A DNA stretch of 64,000 nucleotides from Herbidospora mongoliensis (GTDB lineage Bacteria > Actinomycetota > Actinomycetes > Streptosporangiales > Streptosporangiaceae), in the NCBI RefSeq assembly GCF_001570545.1, contig NZ_BBXD01000013.1, forward strand, positions 62,001 through 126,000. The letters are read 5' to 3'. Positions 45,239 to 54,266 of the stretch are shown here, one piece after another. A model generated the notes under the pieces. It ran no database searches, had not been told where the DNA came from, and worked only from the letters and a program-made list of their open reading frames with translations. Each line of letters starts with the position of its first letter. Positions within the stretch are counted from its first letter, which is position 1. The translations under genes were made by a program, and so were the position numbers.

Positions 45239-45808
45239 ATGCGGAAGATCATCTCGGGCCTCTTCATCTCTCTGGACGGCGTCGTCGAGGCCCCCGACCA
45301 GTGGCACTTCCCCTACTTCAACGACGAGATGGGCGAGGCCGTGGGCAGCACGGTGGCGAACGCCGACGCGGTGCTCTTCGGGCGCAAGACGTTCACCGAC
45401 TTCCAGAGCTACTGGCCCAGCCAGGGCCCGGAGGTGCCGTTCTCCAGCTTCATCAACAACGTCAAGAAGTACGTCGTCTCCACGACCCTGACCGAGACGA
45501 CCTGGGCAGACTCCTCGATCATCTCCGGCGACGTGGCCGCCCAGATCCGCGACCTGAAGTCGTCCGAGGGGAACGACATCTCGATCACCGGCAGCGGAAC
45601 CCTGGTGATGTGGCTGCTGCGACAGGGCCTGCTCGACGAGTTGCGCCTACTGGTCCACCCGATCATCGTCGGCGAGGGAAAGCAGCGCCTGTGGGACGAC
45701 GAGGAGCGACTGGGCCTGGAACTGGTCGACCTGAAGGTCTTCAAGAACGGCGTGACCCACCAGATCTACGCCAAGGCCGACATCCCGGAGAGCACGATCA
45801 CGTTCTGA
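45239..45808 (+). CDS. Dihydrofolate reductase/RibD C-terminal-like protein
   Basis: 189 aa from ATG at 45239, which has AAGGAG 7 nt upstream. MRKIISGLFISLDGVVEAPD and GSGTLVMWLLRQGLLDELRLLVHPI are the conserved blocks of the single-domain RibD C-terminal/DHFR-like family. It is a distant relative of the protein at 17739-18308. Functions in this family are mostly unassigned; NADPH-dependent reduction is presumed. It stands alone, flanked by two long stretches with only gene fragments. Confidence 0.87.
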   Translation: MRKIISGLFISLDGVVEAPDQWHFPYFNDEMGEAVGSTVANADAVLFGRKTFTDFQSYWPSQGPEVPFSSFINNVKKYVVSTTLTETTWADSSIISGDVAAQIRDLKSSEGNDISITGSGTLVMWLLRQGLLDELRLLVHPIIVGEGKQRLWDDEERLGLELVDLKVFKNGVTHQIYAKADIPESTITF

Positions 45809-46939
45809 GAGGGTCCGCCGTCACGAGGCCCTGCCGAGACTTGGGCTGGATCATCATGCGATAACCAGCCCACGGTCTCCGGGCCCGACCATCGCAGACG
45901 CGACTCCGCATCGAAGGTCGAGGCGATTACACCCCGGCTGATCAGCGTGTCGAACAGTCACCCGCGCCTTCATGCCATGCCCCCATGGACCCACGACCAG
46001 CCGAAGAAGCAGGTGGCGGTGCGGTTGACGGTGTCGGCGGAGGCCGAGGTGCCGGCGGAGCGGTTGTTCGCGGTGATGACCGATTGGCCGCGCGACGGGC
46101 ACCCCACCAATTCACCAAGGTGCTCGCCAAGCGCGAATGGGGTGCGGCCTCACATGGCCTGACCTGGACCTCCCTCACCGCCTGCCGCTGCGCTTCGGCA
46201 CCGCCGTGAACACTGTGAACGCGGCCACCGAAAGACTCGGCCACTTCCCCGGCACCCCGGAATCTCTGACGTCGGTACTGTCCGAGGGGTAACACCTGAC
46301 CGCGCAGGCGACCGACAGTCGTCGTGCACCAGGATGGGCAAGCGATAGCCACGATCCTCACGACCTATGGCGGCATCCGTGCCCAGGGCGTGAACGCGCC
46401 AGACACGGCACCCTGGAGTCGGCGCTGACAAACGTCCACCCCGCCGGAGCAGATCCCGCCGGACAACGGCGACCGGATCGTGCGCGTGGACCTGCGTACC
46501 CTCAACGTCGGCCCACAGACGACGGGCGCCCTTCCTCTCGCGACAAGCCGTTTAGGGATGCCGAGAACCAACGACCGTGCCAGCCTGGCGATTTCTCCTC
46601 AAATGGGGATTCCGTAAGGTTCAACGTTCCTGCCCAGACCATGGCGGTACCTCACCCGAGGGCGCTTGCGATGCCCCCAGCGGATCTGAAGCACAACCTG
46701 AGTCCAGAAGCGACCCGGACGCAGCCCGGCCCAAACTTCACCGACTGCGGCCTGCGAGGCCATGGGTCAGGCGCGGATCTGAAGAGCGACGTGAGTCCGC
46801 CCACGCCGGCGTGCCGCGCCACCGCTGCTCGACCTCCCCGGCGTGGCCTTCCGGCCGGAACTCACCGAATACCTCTATGGAAGCGACCTGGCGGCGGCAC
46901 CGGCCCCGAGCCAAGGACACCGCTGCCAGGCCACGTCTC
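45809..46939. other. About 1.1 kb with gene fragments only
   Basis: Apart from the SRPBCC-like fragment at 45977-46162, no gene was recognised. Reading frames are short and switch often, and third-position bias is weak in all frames. GGATCTGAAG occurs twice (near 46681 and 46777) in related contexts, suggesting an old short duplication. The stretch separates the DHFR-like gene from the end of the oxalate/glyoxylate operon. Confidence 0.5.
45977..46162 (+). pseudogene. Truncated SRPBCC (polyketide cyclase/dehydrase-like) remnant
   Basis: VAVRLTVSAEAEVPAERLFA and VMTDWPRDGHP are recognisable as the first strand-helix of an SRPBCC ligand-binding domain (family pattern: VPAERVFAVLTDWPRH). After about 45 residues the frame is lost and no remaining strands follow in any frame, whereas intact members have about 140-150 aa. 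It is therefore read as a decayed gene. It is too degraded to assign a role. Confidence 0.5.
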
Positions 46940-48478
46940 CTACGCCGGTAAGAGCGTCTGGTTGCCGAAGTTGCCCGGCAGCCGTTCGTCGGCCGGCCCC
47001 TGCGTCACCGCGCGGACCAGCAGCTCACCTCCCACGAACGCCCCCCGCCACGACTGCCCGAACCCGCCGAACAGCTCCTCCCGGTCTCCCCGAGACCGAG
47101 GCACGTTGTGCCCGACCTTGAAGGCCCGGACCTCGGAGGCGAGCCGCGAAGCGGTGCGGGTGTCGTCGCACGAGATGGTCGCCACCAGGGCCCCGTTGCT
47201 GGCGTTCATCGCCGCCAGCAGTTCGGCCTCGGTGTCGACGAGCACCACTGTGTCGACGGGCCCGAACGGCTCCGCGTGGAACAACGGCGACGAGCGGGGC
47301 GGCGCGAGGATCGCCACCGGCGCCAAGTAGGCCGAGATGTCCTGCCCTGGCAGGAACCGCCCGTCATCCAACGCCCCCCGGAACAGTGGTACTCCGCCCT
47401 TCGAGACGGCCTCGTCGACCTGGTCGGTCAGGTCTTTCACCTTGGCGTTGTTGATCAGTGGCCCGAAGTCGAGTTCCGGCAGCGGATCGTCGGCCGACTC
47501 CACGGCGAGCGGATGCCCGAACCGCACCCCCTGCACCGCCGGCAGGTAGGCGGCCAGGAACTCGCTGAACGCCGACCGCTGCACCACGAACCGCGGATAG
47601 GCCGTGCAACGCTGCTTGCCGTAGTCGTAGGTCTTGCGGATCTGACCGGTCAACGTGGTCCAGTCGCTGTACTCCCAGACCCCCCAGGCGTTGAGGCCCT
47701 CCTGTTCGAGGATGTGCCGCCGCCCGAGATCGGCCAGCGACGTGGCCACCTGGCCGCCGGTGTCGCGCCCACCGACGAAGGACACACAGCCGATCTCCTG
47801 ACCGCGCACCAGCACCCGCGACAGCTCCGACCCGCTCCCCGAGACGAGAGTCAGCGGCAGTCCCTCGCGGACCGCGAGGGCGGTCGCCAGGGTCAGGCAG
47901 GACAGACCGCCGTCGGTGGGGGTCTTGGCGATGGCCCCGTTACCCGCCAGGACCTGTACCAACATGGCGTGCATGAGCACGCTCATCGGATAGTTCCAGC
48001 TGGCGATGTTGGACACCGGACCAGCCAGCGGAACACGGCCATCGGTCATCCGGGCGATTTCGCCGACGTACCAGCGCACGCCCTCGATGCAGCGATCCAC
48101 GTCGGCGGTCGCGAGTTTCCACGGCTTACCGATCTCCCAGACCAGCAGGAGCGACAGCAGATCGCGGTGGGCCTCCATCGCGTCGAGGGCGGCACTGACC
48201 CGTGCGGCACGTTCGGCCACGGGGGTGTGCCGCCAGCGACGGTGTTCGTCGACCGCCCCGTGGACGGCCCGCGCCGCCGCCGATCGGTCGAGGCGGGGCG
48301 GCCCGGCGATGGACGTGCCGTCAATGGGGGTGACGGCGGGAGTGGTGCGGCCGTCACGGTGCCAGATGCCTCCCCAGTGGTTGAGCACCCGGTCGTCGTT
48401 GAAGGCCTCGGGAGCGAGGTTGACACAACGGCCGTAGGCGTCGGACCAGGCCGTGCCCGGCTTGAGTATGAGCGGCAT
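46940..48478 (-). CDS. Aldehyde dehydrogenase-family protein of a divergent group
   Basis: 512 aa. Catalytic Cys291 lies in YDYGKQRCTAYPRF and the general-base Glu is probably Glu258 in RHILEQEGLNAW; the spacing of 33 fits ALDH. PVSNIASWNYPMSV is the oxyanion/NAD segment and EPFGPVDTVVLV the late family motif. The usual ELGGK stretch is replaced by EQEGLNAWGVWEYSDW, so this is not a typical ALDH subgroup. ATG at 48478 has AGAGG upstream. It is the last gene of the operon sucC-sucD-hyi-garR-gcl. An aldehyde of C2/C3 metabolism (glyoxylate, glycolaldehyde, tartronate semialdehyde) or an acyl-CoA such as oxalyl-CoA is a possible substrate, by context only. Confidence 0.85.
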   Translation of the reverse strand: MPLILKPGTAWSDAYGRCVNLAPEAFNDDRVLNHWGGIWHRDGRTTPAVTPIDGTSIAGPPRLDRSAAARAVHGAVDEHRRWRHTPVAERAARVSAALDAMEAHRDLLSLLLVWEIGKPWKLATADVDRCIEGVRWYVGEIARMTDGRVPLAGPVSNIASWNYPMSVLMHAMLVQVLAGNGAIAKTPTDGGLSCLTLATALAVREGLPLTLVSGSGSELSRVLVRGQEIGCVSFVGGRDTGGQVATSLADLGRRHILEQEGLNAWGVWEYSDWTTLTGQIRKTYDYGKQRCTAYPRFVVQRSAFSEFLAAYLPAVQGVRFGHPLAVESADDPLPELDFGPLINNAKVKDLTDQVDEAVSKGGVPLFRGALDDGRFLPGQDISAYLAPVAILAPPRSSPLFHAEPFGPVDTVVLVDTEAELLAAMNASNGALVATISCDDTRTASRLASEVRAFKVGHNVPRSRGDREELFGGFGQSWRGAFVGGELLVRAVTQGPADERLPGNFGNQTLLPA

Positions 48479-48491
48479 GTCTGTCGTCCTC

Positions 48492-48641
48492 TCAGTCGGA
48501 CCGGCAGGCGCCGGGCTTGCAGATGAGGGCCATGACCGCGACCCCGTCAGTGGAACCGGCACGTGCCGACGCGAGGACGCGGGGAACGCCGGTCGTCCCG
48601 TCGTTCGAGCCGATGGCTGCAGGCATGAAGGGAAGCGTCAT
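48492..48641 (-). CDS. Putative 49-aa peptide upstream of the aldehyde dehydrogenase gene
   Basis: ATG at 48641 overlaps the stop of the preceding tiny ORF (ATGA), and the stop lies 13 nt before the aldehyde dehydrogenase ATG. The peptide begins MTLPFMPAAIGSNDGTTG and ends MALICKPGACRSD, with two Cys. About 83 percent of its third codon positions are G/C, near to that of real genes here. The last 13 residues mirror the aldehyde dehydrogenase N-terminus (MPLILKPGTAWSD), so this stretch is probably an old duplication of that gene's start that may still be translated. Function unknown; leader peptide or small product both possible. Confidence 0.45.
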   Translation of the reverse strand: MTLPFMPAAIGSNDGTTGVPRVLASARAGSTDGVAVMALICKPGACRSD

Positions 48642-48748
48642 GACTGTCGACCCCCAGCCAGACCAGCGAGTCGCGGCGCGAGCCTGAACGGCAGCACCGT
48701 CATCGCCTCAGACCGACCGGCGGGTCGCGATGCGAGCGAGAGTGGCAT
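48638..48748 (-). CDS. Putative 36-aa peptide following the glyoxylate carboligase gene
   Basis: ATG at 48748 lies 13 nt after the gcl stop, in a context (TCCGACTGAGAGG, then ACATGCC.CTC) almost identical to that ahead of the aldehyde dehydrogenase start. It reads MPLSLASRPAGRSEA and then MTVLPFRLAPRLAG, basic and Leu/Pro-rich. Third-position G/C is only about 60-65 percent, so coding is less sure than for the next peptide. It overlaps that ORF by 4 bp. Confidence 0.35.
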   Translation of the reverse strand: MPLSLASRPAGRSEAMTVLPFRLAPRLAGLAGGRQS

Positions 48749-48761
48749 GTCTCAGCGCCTC

Positions 48762-50486
48762 TCAGTCGGACCAGTCGATGTCTTCGGCCAGCACGGGCAA
48801 GGGCTCGAACTCCTTGATGGCGTCGAGTGACGGGCCCATGGCGGCGTTGGCCTCGCGTTCGACCATGATCTCGACCAGGACCGGAACCCGCTTCTCGTGG
48901 GCTTCGGCGGTGGCCCATTCGAGGGCGCCCCGGATGTCGCCGGGTTCCTCGATCCGGCGGGCCGGGCAGCCGAAGGCCTCCATGGCCTTCACGTGGTCGA
49001 TGCCGCCCTCGCCGTAGTGGAGGTCGACGGCGAAGTTCATGTCGTAGGGGATCTCGGCCTGCCGGATCAGCCCCAGGTATTCGTTGTTGACCATGACGAT
49101 GACGAACGGGATCTGGTACTGGGCCGCGACCGCGACCTCCTCCATCAGGAACTGGAAGGAGTAGTCACCGACGACCACCACGACCTCGCGGTCGGGATAG
49201 GCCGCCTTGACCCCCATCGCCGCCGGGACCTCCCAGCCCAGCGGCCCGGCCTGGCCGCAGACGAGGTAGCGGCGTGGCAGGTAGGTCTTCTGGAACTGGC
49301 CCGACCAGATCTGGTAGAGCCCGATGGCGGTCACGAACGTCGTGTCGGGGCCGTAGAAGTCGTTGAGCTCCCGGTAGACGCGCGGCGGCTTGATCGGCAC
49401 GTCGTCGAAGTCGTCGCGGCGCGGCAGGGTGCGCCGCAGCTCGCCGACCCGGTGGGACCACGCGGACTCGCGCCTGGGGTTGCCGCGCTTCTGCGCCTCG
49501 CCGGCCATCGCCGCCAGCGTCGGCCGGGCGTGCCCGACAACCCCGAGGTCGGGCTCGAAGACCCGGCCGAGCTGCGTCGGCTCGATGTCGACGTGGATGA
49601 ACTGGCGGCCCTTGCGGTAGACGTCGAGGTCACCGGTGTGCCGGTCGCCGAAGCGGGCGCCGACGGCCAGGATTAGGTCGCTCTCGAGGAACGCCGCGTT
49701 GCCCCACCGGGTCTGGGTCTGGATGCCGGCCATGCCGGCGAACAGCGGATGGTCTTCGGGGAAGGCGCCCTTGCCCATCAGCGTCACCTGGACCGGCACC
49801 TGCAGGTGCTCGGCCAGCGCCCGCAGTTCGGTCGAGGCGTCGGCGATGACGACGCCGCCGCCCGCGAGGATCAGCGGGCGCTCGGCGGCAGACAGCATGT
49901 CGACCGCCGCCTGGACGGCTCTCGGTAAGGGCTGCGGCACGTCGACCGGCAGCGGCGCGTCGAGCTCTGGGTCATAAAGACAGGTCCCGCGCTGGACGTC
50001 GATGGGCAGGTCGATGAGCACCGGCCCCGGCCGCCCCGACCGGGCGACGCGGAAGGCCTCACGGAACACCCAGGCCGCCTGCGCGGGCTCCTTGAGCTGC
50101 ACCGCCCACTTGGTCACCGGCTTGGCGATCTCGACGATGTCGACCGCCTGGAACGACTCCTGGTGGAGCTTGCTCCGCGCCGCCTGACCGGTGATGCAGA
50201 TCATCGGGATCGAGTCGGCCAGCGCCGTGTAGAGCCCGGTGATCATGTTGGTGCCGGCCGGCCCCGAGGTACCGATGCAGACGCCGACGTTTCCGGTGAC
50301 GCGGGCCCAGCCGTCGGCGGCGTGGGTTCCGCCCTCCTCGTGGCGGACGGTGATGTGCTTGATCGAGCTGTGCTGCAGGGCCGCGTAGAGCGGCAGGATC
50401 GCCGCGCCCGGGATGCCGAAGACGGTGTCGACGCCTTCGCTCTCCAGCACCGCGACGGCCGCCTCCATGCAGGGGATCCGCTTCAC
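48762..50486 (-). CDS. gcl: Glyoxylate carboligase
   Basis: 574 aa ThDP enzyme: two glyoxylate give tartronate semialdehyde and CO2. VFGIPGAAILPLYAAL, GTSGPAGTNMITGLYTALAD, FQAVDIVEIAKPVTKWAV and the C-terminal VVVGDYSFQFLMEE with VNNEYLGLIRQAE (ThDP-Mg motif) fit Gcl from end to end. FAD-region sequences (HVDIEPTQLGRVFEPDLGVV) are also present. Notably, Glu50 (TVRHEEGG) stands where E. coli Gcl has its unusual Val51, i.e. the canonical ThDP-activating Glu is present. The GTG start (AAAGGATC upstream) overlaps the stop of garR by 4 bp. Context with garR and hyi strongly supports the function; acetolactate-synthase-like activity is the alternative. Confidence 0.9.
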   Translation of the reverse strand: MKRIPCMEAAVAVLESEGVDTVFGIPGAAILPLYAALQHSSIKHITVRHEEGGTHAADGWARVTGNVGVCIGTSGPAGTNMITGLYTALADSIPMICITGQAARSKLHQESFQAVDIVEIAKPVTKWAVQLKEPAQAAWVFREAFRVARSGRPGPVLIDLPIDVQRGTCLYDPELDAPLPVDVPQPLPRAVQAAVDMLSAAERPLILAGGGVVIADASTELRALAEHLQVPVQVTLMGKGAFPEDHPLFAGMAGIQTQTRWGNAAFLESDLILAVGARFGDRHTGDLDVYRKGRQFIHVDIEPTQLGRVFEPDLGVVGHARPTLAAMAGEAQKRGNPRRESAWSHRVGELRRTLPRRDDFDDVPIKPPRVYRELNDFYGPDTTFVTAIGLYQIWSGQFQKTYLPRRYLVCGQAGPLGWEVPAAMGVKAAYPDREVVVVVGDYSFQFLMEEVAVAAQYQIPFVIVMVNNEYLGLIRQAEIPYDMNFAVDLHYGEGGIDHVKAMEAFGCPARRIEEPGDIRGALEWATAEAHEKRVPVLVEIMVEREANAAMGPSLDAIKEFEPLPVLAEDIDWSD

Positions 50487-51352
50487 GAATTGATCCTTTC
50501 GATCACTTTCAGCAGGGCGGAGTGGTCGAGCGAGCCGTGGCCCTGGGCCTTGGCCGCCGCGATGAGCTGGGCGACCAGTGCGGTGACGGGCAGCGCGATC
50601 CCGGCCTCGCGGGCGGCGGCGGTGGCGATGCCCATGTCTTTGTGGTGCAGGTCGATGCGGAAGCCCGGCTGGAAGCTGCGCTCGACCATGGAGTGGCGCT
50701 TGAGCTCCAGGATCCGCGACCCGGCGAGGCCTCCGGCGAGGACGTCGAGGCCGCCCTTGGGGTCGACGCCGGACGCCTCCAGCAGCACGATCGCCTCGGC
50801 GACCAGGGCGTAGATGCCGCCGACGACGAGCTGGTTGGCGGCCTTCACGGTCTGCCCGGCCCCGGGAGGCCCGACGTGGACGATCGTGGTGCCGAGCACC
50901 CGGAGGATCTCCCGGGCCGACTCGACGTCTTCGGCCCGCCCGCCGATCATGATCGACAGGGTGCCGTCGACGGCGCCCTTCTCCCCGCCGCTGACCGGCG
51001 CGTCGATGGCGTGGACGCCCTTCACCGCCGCCGCCTGCGCCACCCGCCGGGACGTCTCGGGCTTGATGGTGCTCATGTCGATCAGGAGCAGCCCGGCGGG
51101 GGCGTATTCGAGGATGCCGCCTTCGCCGAAGACGACCTCTTCGACCTGTGGTGAGTCGGGCAGCATGGTGATCACTACATGGGCCTGCGCGACCGCCTCG
51201 CCGAGGCTCGCCGCGGCCTTGCCGCCGAGCTCGGCCAGTTCGTCGAGCCGGGTGGTGCTGACGTCGTAGCCGACCACCGTGTGCCCGGCCCGGACGAGGT
51301 TCGCGGCCATGGGCGTGCCCATGATGCCGAGCCCGATGAAGCCGATGTTCAT
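50483..51352 (-). CDS. garR: Tartronate semialdehyde reductase (2-hydroxy-3-oxopropionate reductase)
   Basis: 289 aa beta-hydroxyacid dehydrogenase. GFIGLGIMGTPMAANLVRAG binds NAD(P), DAPVSGGEKGAVDGTL is the substrate-binding signature and Lys170 (GAGQTVKAANQ) the catalytic lysine. It reduces the product of Gcl to D-glycerate. It overlaps both neighbours (hyi and gcl) by 4 bp, so the three glyoxylate-to-glycerate genes are translationally coupled. Related 3-hydroxyisobutyrate dehydrogenases look similar; the context decides. Confidence 0.92.
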   Translation of the reverse strand: MNIGFIGLGIMGTPMAANLVRAGHTVVGYDVSTTRLDELAELGGKAAASLGEAVAQAHVVITMLPDSPQVEEVVFGEGGILEYAPAGLLLIDMSTIKPETSRRVAQAAAVKGVHAIDAPVSGGEKGAVDGTLSIMIGGRAEDVESAREILRVLGTTIVHVGPPGAGQTVKAANQLVVGGIYALVAEAIVLLEASGVDPKGGLDVLAGGLAGSRILELKRHSMVERSFQPGFRIDLHHKDMGIATAAAREAGIALPVTALVAQLIAAAKAQGHGSLDHSALLKVIERINS

Positions 51353-52143
51353 CCGTTCCTCCAGGCGAAGCTGTCGGCGCTCGGGCCGACCGGACGGTAT
51401 TCCAGGCCCACGTGGCCGTCGTAGCCGGTGGCGGCCAGCCGCTCGAAGATCCGGTCGTAGGGCATGGCGCCGGTGCCCGGCTGGCCCCGCCCCGGATCGT
51501 CGGCGATCTGCACGTGACCGAACCGCTCCCAGTGACGGCCGATCAGTTCGAGGACGTCTTCTCCCATGCGGTGCAGGTGGTAGAGGTCGGCAAGGAACCC
51601 GATGTTGGCCACGCCGACCTGGTCGAGCAGCCGGAACGCCTCCTCAGAGGAGACGATCGGATAGGCCGGGCTCTCATAGGAGTTGAGCGCCTCCACCAGC
51701 ACCACCGCCCCCGCCTGGTCGGCGACCTCGGCGGCGTAGAGCAGGTTCTCCACCGCGATCGCCCAGTGAGCCTCCGGCGACACCTCGGGCTCGGCGTTGC
51801 CGTAGAGCGCGTTCAGACGCCGGCACCCGAGCGACTCGGCTAGCCCGGCCGCGACCCCCACGTTGGCCCGGAACCGCGCCGACCCGCTCGGCGACGAGAC
51901 CAGCCCCCGGTCGCCCCCGGCCATGTTCCCGGCGTCGAAGTTGAGCCCGACGAGCCGCACCCCGGCGTCATCGATGGCCGTCCGCAGCCGGTCGAGCTCC
52001 AGCTCGGACGGCTGCGGACCGTCGAAGGGCCACCACAACTCGACGGCGTCGAACCCGGCCTTCGCGGCCGCCTCGAACCGCTCCAGCAGCGGCAGCTCGG
52101 TGAACAGAATCGACAGGTTGACGTCGAACCGAAGCTCGCTCAT
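51349..52143 (-). CDS. hyi: Hydroxypyruvate isomerase
   Basis: 264 aa TIM-barrel of the xylose-isomerase-like family. [44 protein letters not shown] and the C-terminal [14 protein letters not shown] with VGLEYRP are typical of Hyi; acidic and His metal ligands are in [21 protein letters not shown] and [10 protein letters not shown]. It interconverts hydroxypyruvate and tartronate semialdehyde. It lies between sucD and garR with 4-bp overlaps on both sides. Confidence 0.92.
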   Translation of the reverse strand: MSELRFDVNLSILFTELPLLERFEAAAKAGFDAVELWWPFDGPQPSELELDRLRTAIDDAGVRLVGLNFDAGNMAGGDRGLVSSPSGSARFRANVGVAAGLAESLGCRRLNALYGNAEPEVSPEAHWAIAVENLLYAAEVADQAGAVVLVEALNSYESPAYPIVSSEEAFRLLDQVGVANIGFLADLYHLHRMGEDVLELIGRHWERFGHVQIADDPGRGQPGTGAMPYDRIFERLAATGYDGHVGLEYRPVGPSADSFAWRNG

Positions 52144-53009
52144 GCCGCCTCCAGAAGAGCCCGCATGAGCCGGGCCGTCTCGCTGGGGGTGCGGCCGACG
52201 CTGACGCCGACCTTCTCCAGGGCCTCTTTCTTGGCCTGGGCGGTGCCGGCCGAGCCGGAGATGATCGCGCCCGCGTGGCCCATCGTCTTGCCCTCGGGCG
52301 CGGTGAACCCGGCGACGTAGGCGACGACCGGCTTGGTGACGTGTTTCTCGATGTAGGCGGCGGCCCGTTCCTCGGCGTCGCCGCCGATCTCGCCGATCAT
52401 GACGATCGCGTCGGTGTCGGGGTCATCTTGGAACGCCTGGAGGCAGTCGATGTGGGTGGTGCCGATGACGGGATCGCCGCCGATTCCCACAGCTGTGGAG
52501 AACCCGATGTCCCGCAGCTCGTACATCAACTGATAGGTCAGGGTGCCCGATTTGGACACCAGGCCGATGCGCCCGGGAGCGGTGATGTCTGCCGGGATGA
52601 TCCCCGCGTTGGAGGCGCCGGGTGTGATCAGCCCGGGGCAGTTGGGCCCGACGATCCGGGTCGCGCTCTCCTTGGCCAGGGACAGGAACTCGAGACTGTC
52701 GTGGACGGGCACGCCTTCGGTGATCACCACGCACAGCCCGATCCCGGCGTCGACCGCCTCCAGGACGGCGCCCTTGGTGAACCGGGGCGGCACGAACACC
52801 ACGGAGACGTCGGCGTGGGTGGTGTCCATCGCCTCGGCGACCGACGAGAACACGGGGATGCCCTGGTGAACCAGGCCGCCCTTGCCCGGGGTCACCCCGG
52901 CCACGACGTTGGTGCCCGCGGCGATCATGCGGGCGGTGTGTCTGCCACCTTCGGAGCCGGTCATGCCCTGCACGACGACGCGGCTGTCCTTGTTCAGGAA
53001 GATCGACAT
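52140..53009 (-). CDS. sucD: Succinate-CoA ligase-type alpha subunit (succinyl- or other dicarboxylyl-CoA synthetase)
   Basis: 289 aa from ATG at 53009. [20 protein letters not shown] starts the CoA-binding Rossmann domain, and His245 ([14 protein letters not shown]) is the phosphohistidine. [17 protein letters not shown] is the conserved central block. Paired with sucC 13 bp upstream, it forms an ADP- or GDP-dependent acid-CoA ligase. Because the pair sits inside a glyoxylate operon rather than with TCA genes, malate, oxalate or another acid could be the substrate (compare malate thiokinase MtkAB). Confidence 0.9.
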   Translation of the reverse strand: MSIFLNKDSRVVVQGMTGSEGGRHTARMIAAGTNVVAGVTPGKGGLVHQGIPVFSSVAEAMDTTHADVSVVFVPPRFTKGAVLEAVDAGIGLCVVITEGVPVHDSLEFLSLAKESATRIVGPNCPGLITPGASNAGIIPADITAPGRIGLVSKSGTLTYQLMYELRDIGFSTAVGIGGDPVIGTTHIDCLQAFQDDPDTDAIVMIGEIGGDAEERAAAYIEKHVTKPVVAYVAGFTAPEGKTMGHAGAIISGSAGTAQAKKEALEKVGVSVGRTPSETARLMRALLEAA

Positions 53010-53022
53010 TCTGGGGGTCTCC

Positions 53023-54174
53023 TCACGCGGCCGCGTTGGCCAGCCTGGCCGCCTCTTCGGCGGCGCCGTCCATGGTCGGGACCTGCCGGACGGCGGGGTG
53101 CGCTGCCTGATCGAGGATCCGGCGGCCCGCCTCGGCGTTGTTGCCGTCGAGCCGCACCACGATCGGGTGGGTCGCACCCTGCTCGCCGAGCGTGGCGAGG
53201 GCGGCCACGATGCCGTCGGCCACCGCGTCGCAGGCGGTGATGCCGCCGAACACGTTGACCAGCACCGATTTCACGTCGGGGTCGGACAGGATGACGCCGA
53301 GGCCGTCGGCCATGACCTGGGCGGAGGCGCCGCCGCCGATGTCGAGGAAGTTGGCGGGCCGGGCGCCGGCCTGCGCGACGACGTCGAGGGTGCTCATGAC
53401 GAGCCCCGCGCCGTTGCCGATCACGCCGACGGAACCGTCGAGCTTGACGTAGTTGAGCCCTTTGGCCTTGGCCCGGCTCTCGAGGTCGTCGCCGCCCTGG
53501 GCGACGTCGGCGGGCCGTTCATGCCGGTAGTCGGCGTTCTCGTCGAGCGTCACCTTCCCGTCGAGGGCGAGCACCCGGCCGTCGGCGGTGCGGGCGAGCG
53601 GGTTGACCTCGACGAGCACGGCGTCTTCGCCGGCCATGACCTTCCATAAGCCGACGAGGATGTCGACGGCCTCTTCGGCGATGTCGGACGGCAGCCCGGC
53701 CTCGGTGACGATGAACGCCGCCGTCTCGTGGTCGACCCCGCGCAGCGGATCGATCGGCACCTTGAGCAGCGCACCCGGGTCGGTGACGGCCAGCTCCTCG
53801 ATCTCCATGCCGCCCGAGGCCGAGCACATCGCCAGGAAGGCCCCGGCGGCGCGATCGACCAGGAAGGCCGCGTAATACTCCTCGACCGGTACGTTCGCCA
53901 CCTCGACCAGAACACTCCGGGTCACGTGACCCTTGATGTCCATCCCGAGGATCGCGCGGGCGGCGTCTTCCGCCGCGGCCGGGCCGGGAGCGGGCTTGAT
54001 GCCGCCGGCTTTGCCGCGACCGCCCGTCTTCACCTGGGCCTTGACCACGACCGGCCCGGCCAGCTCGGCGGCTATGGCGCGCGCCTCCTCAGGCGTCGCC
54101 GCCACCGCCCCCTCGGGGACGGGGACGCCGTAGCGCGCGAACAGCTCCTTCGCCTGGTGCTCGAACAGGTCCAC
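53023..54174 (-). CDS. sucC: Succinate-CoA ligase-type beta subunit
   Basis: 383 aa ATP-grasp protein. [20 protein letters not shown] is the classic start, [18 protein letters not shown] binds nucleotide, [13 protein letters not shown] with [11 protein letters not shown] binds Mg, and [17 protein letters not shown] fits the power-helix region. GTG at 54174 has GGAGG 6 nt upstream. It is the first gene of the long minus-strand operon running to 46940. The divergent MFS gene starts 100 bp away, with palindromic regulator sites between. Confidence 0.92.
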   Translation of the reverse strand: MDLFEHQAKELFARYGVPVPEGAVAATPEEARAIAAELAGPVVVKAQVKTGGRGKAGGIKPAPGPAAAEDAARAILGMDIKGHVTRSVLVEVANVPVEEYYAAFLVDRAAGAFLAMCSASGGMEIEELAVTDPGALLKVPIDPLRGVDHETAAFIVTEAGLPSDIAEEAVDILVGLWKVMAGEDAVLVEVNPLARTADGRVLALDGKVTLDENADYRHERPADVAQGGDDLESRAKAKGLNYVKLDGSVGVIGNGAGLVMSTLDVVAQAGARPANFLDIGGGASAQVMADGLGVILSDPDVKSVLVNVFGGITACDAVADGIVAALATLGEQGATHPIVVRLDGNNAEAGRRILDQAAHPAVRQVPTMDGAAEEAARLANAAA

Positions 54175-54200
54175 AGGGCCTCCTTCAACGCATCTTGTAG

Positions 54201-54212
54201 ACGGTATACCGT
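54201..54212. promoter_or_regulatory. Palindromic GntR-type operator in the sucC/MFS intergenic region
   Basis: ACGGTATACCGT is a perfect 12-bp palindrome 27 bp upstream of the sucC start. GTATAC-centred palindromes are typical of FadR/FCD-type GntR regulators, and such a gene lies at 55684-56412. It could control the operon to the left and the transporter to the right together. Confidence 0.6.
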
Positions 54213-54266
54213 ATGGAACGAGCGTCGTAAAGTCCTCTCGACAGGAGGTGGGGTTTCGGGATATCC

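Noticed and set aside
48453-48830. Plus-strand frame across the gcl/aldehyde dehydrogenase junction
   Set aside because: No ribosome-binding site or motif; it crosses the end of gcl and the micro-ORF array in antisense.
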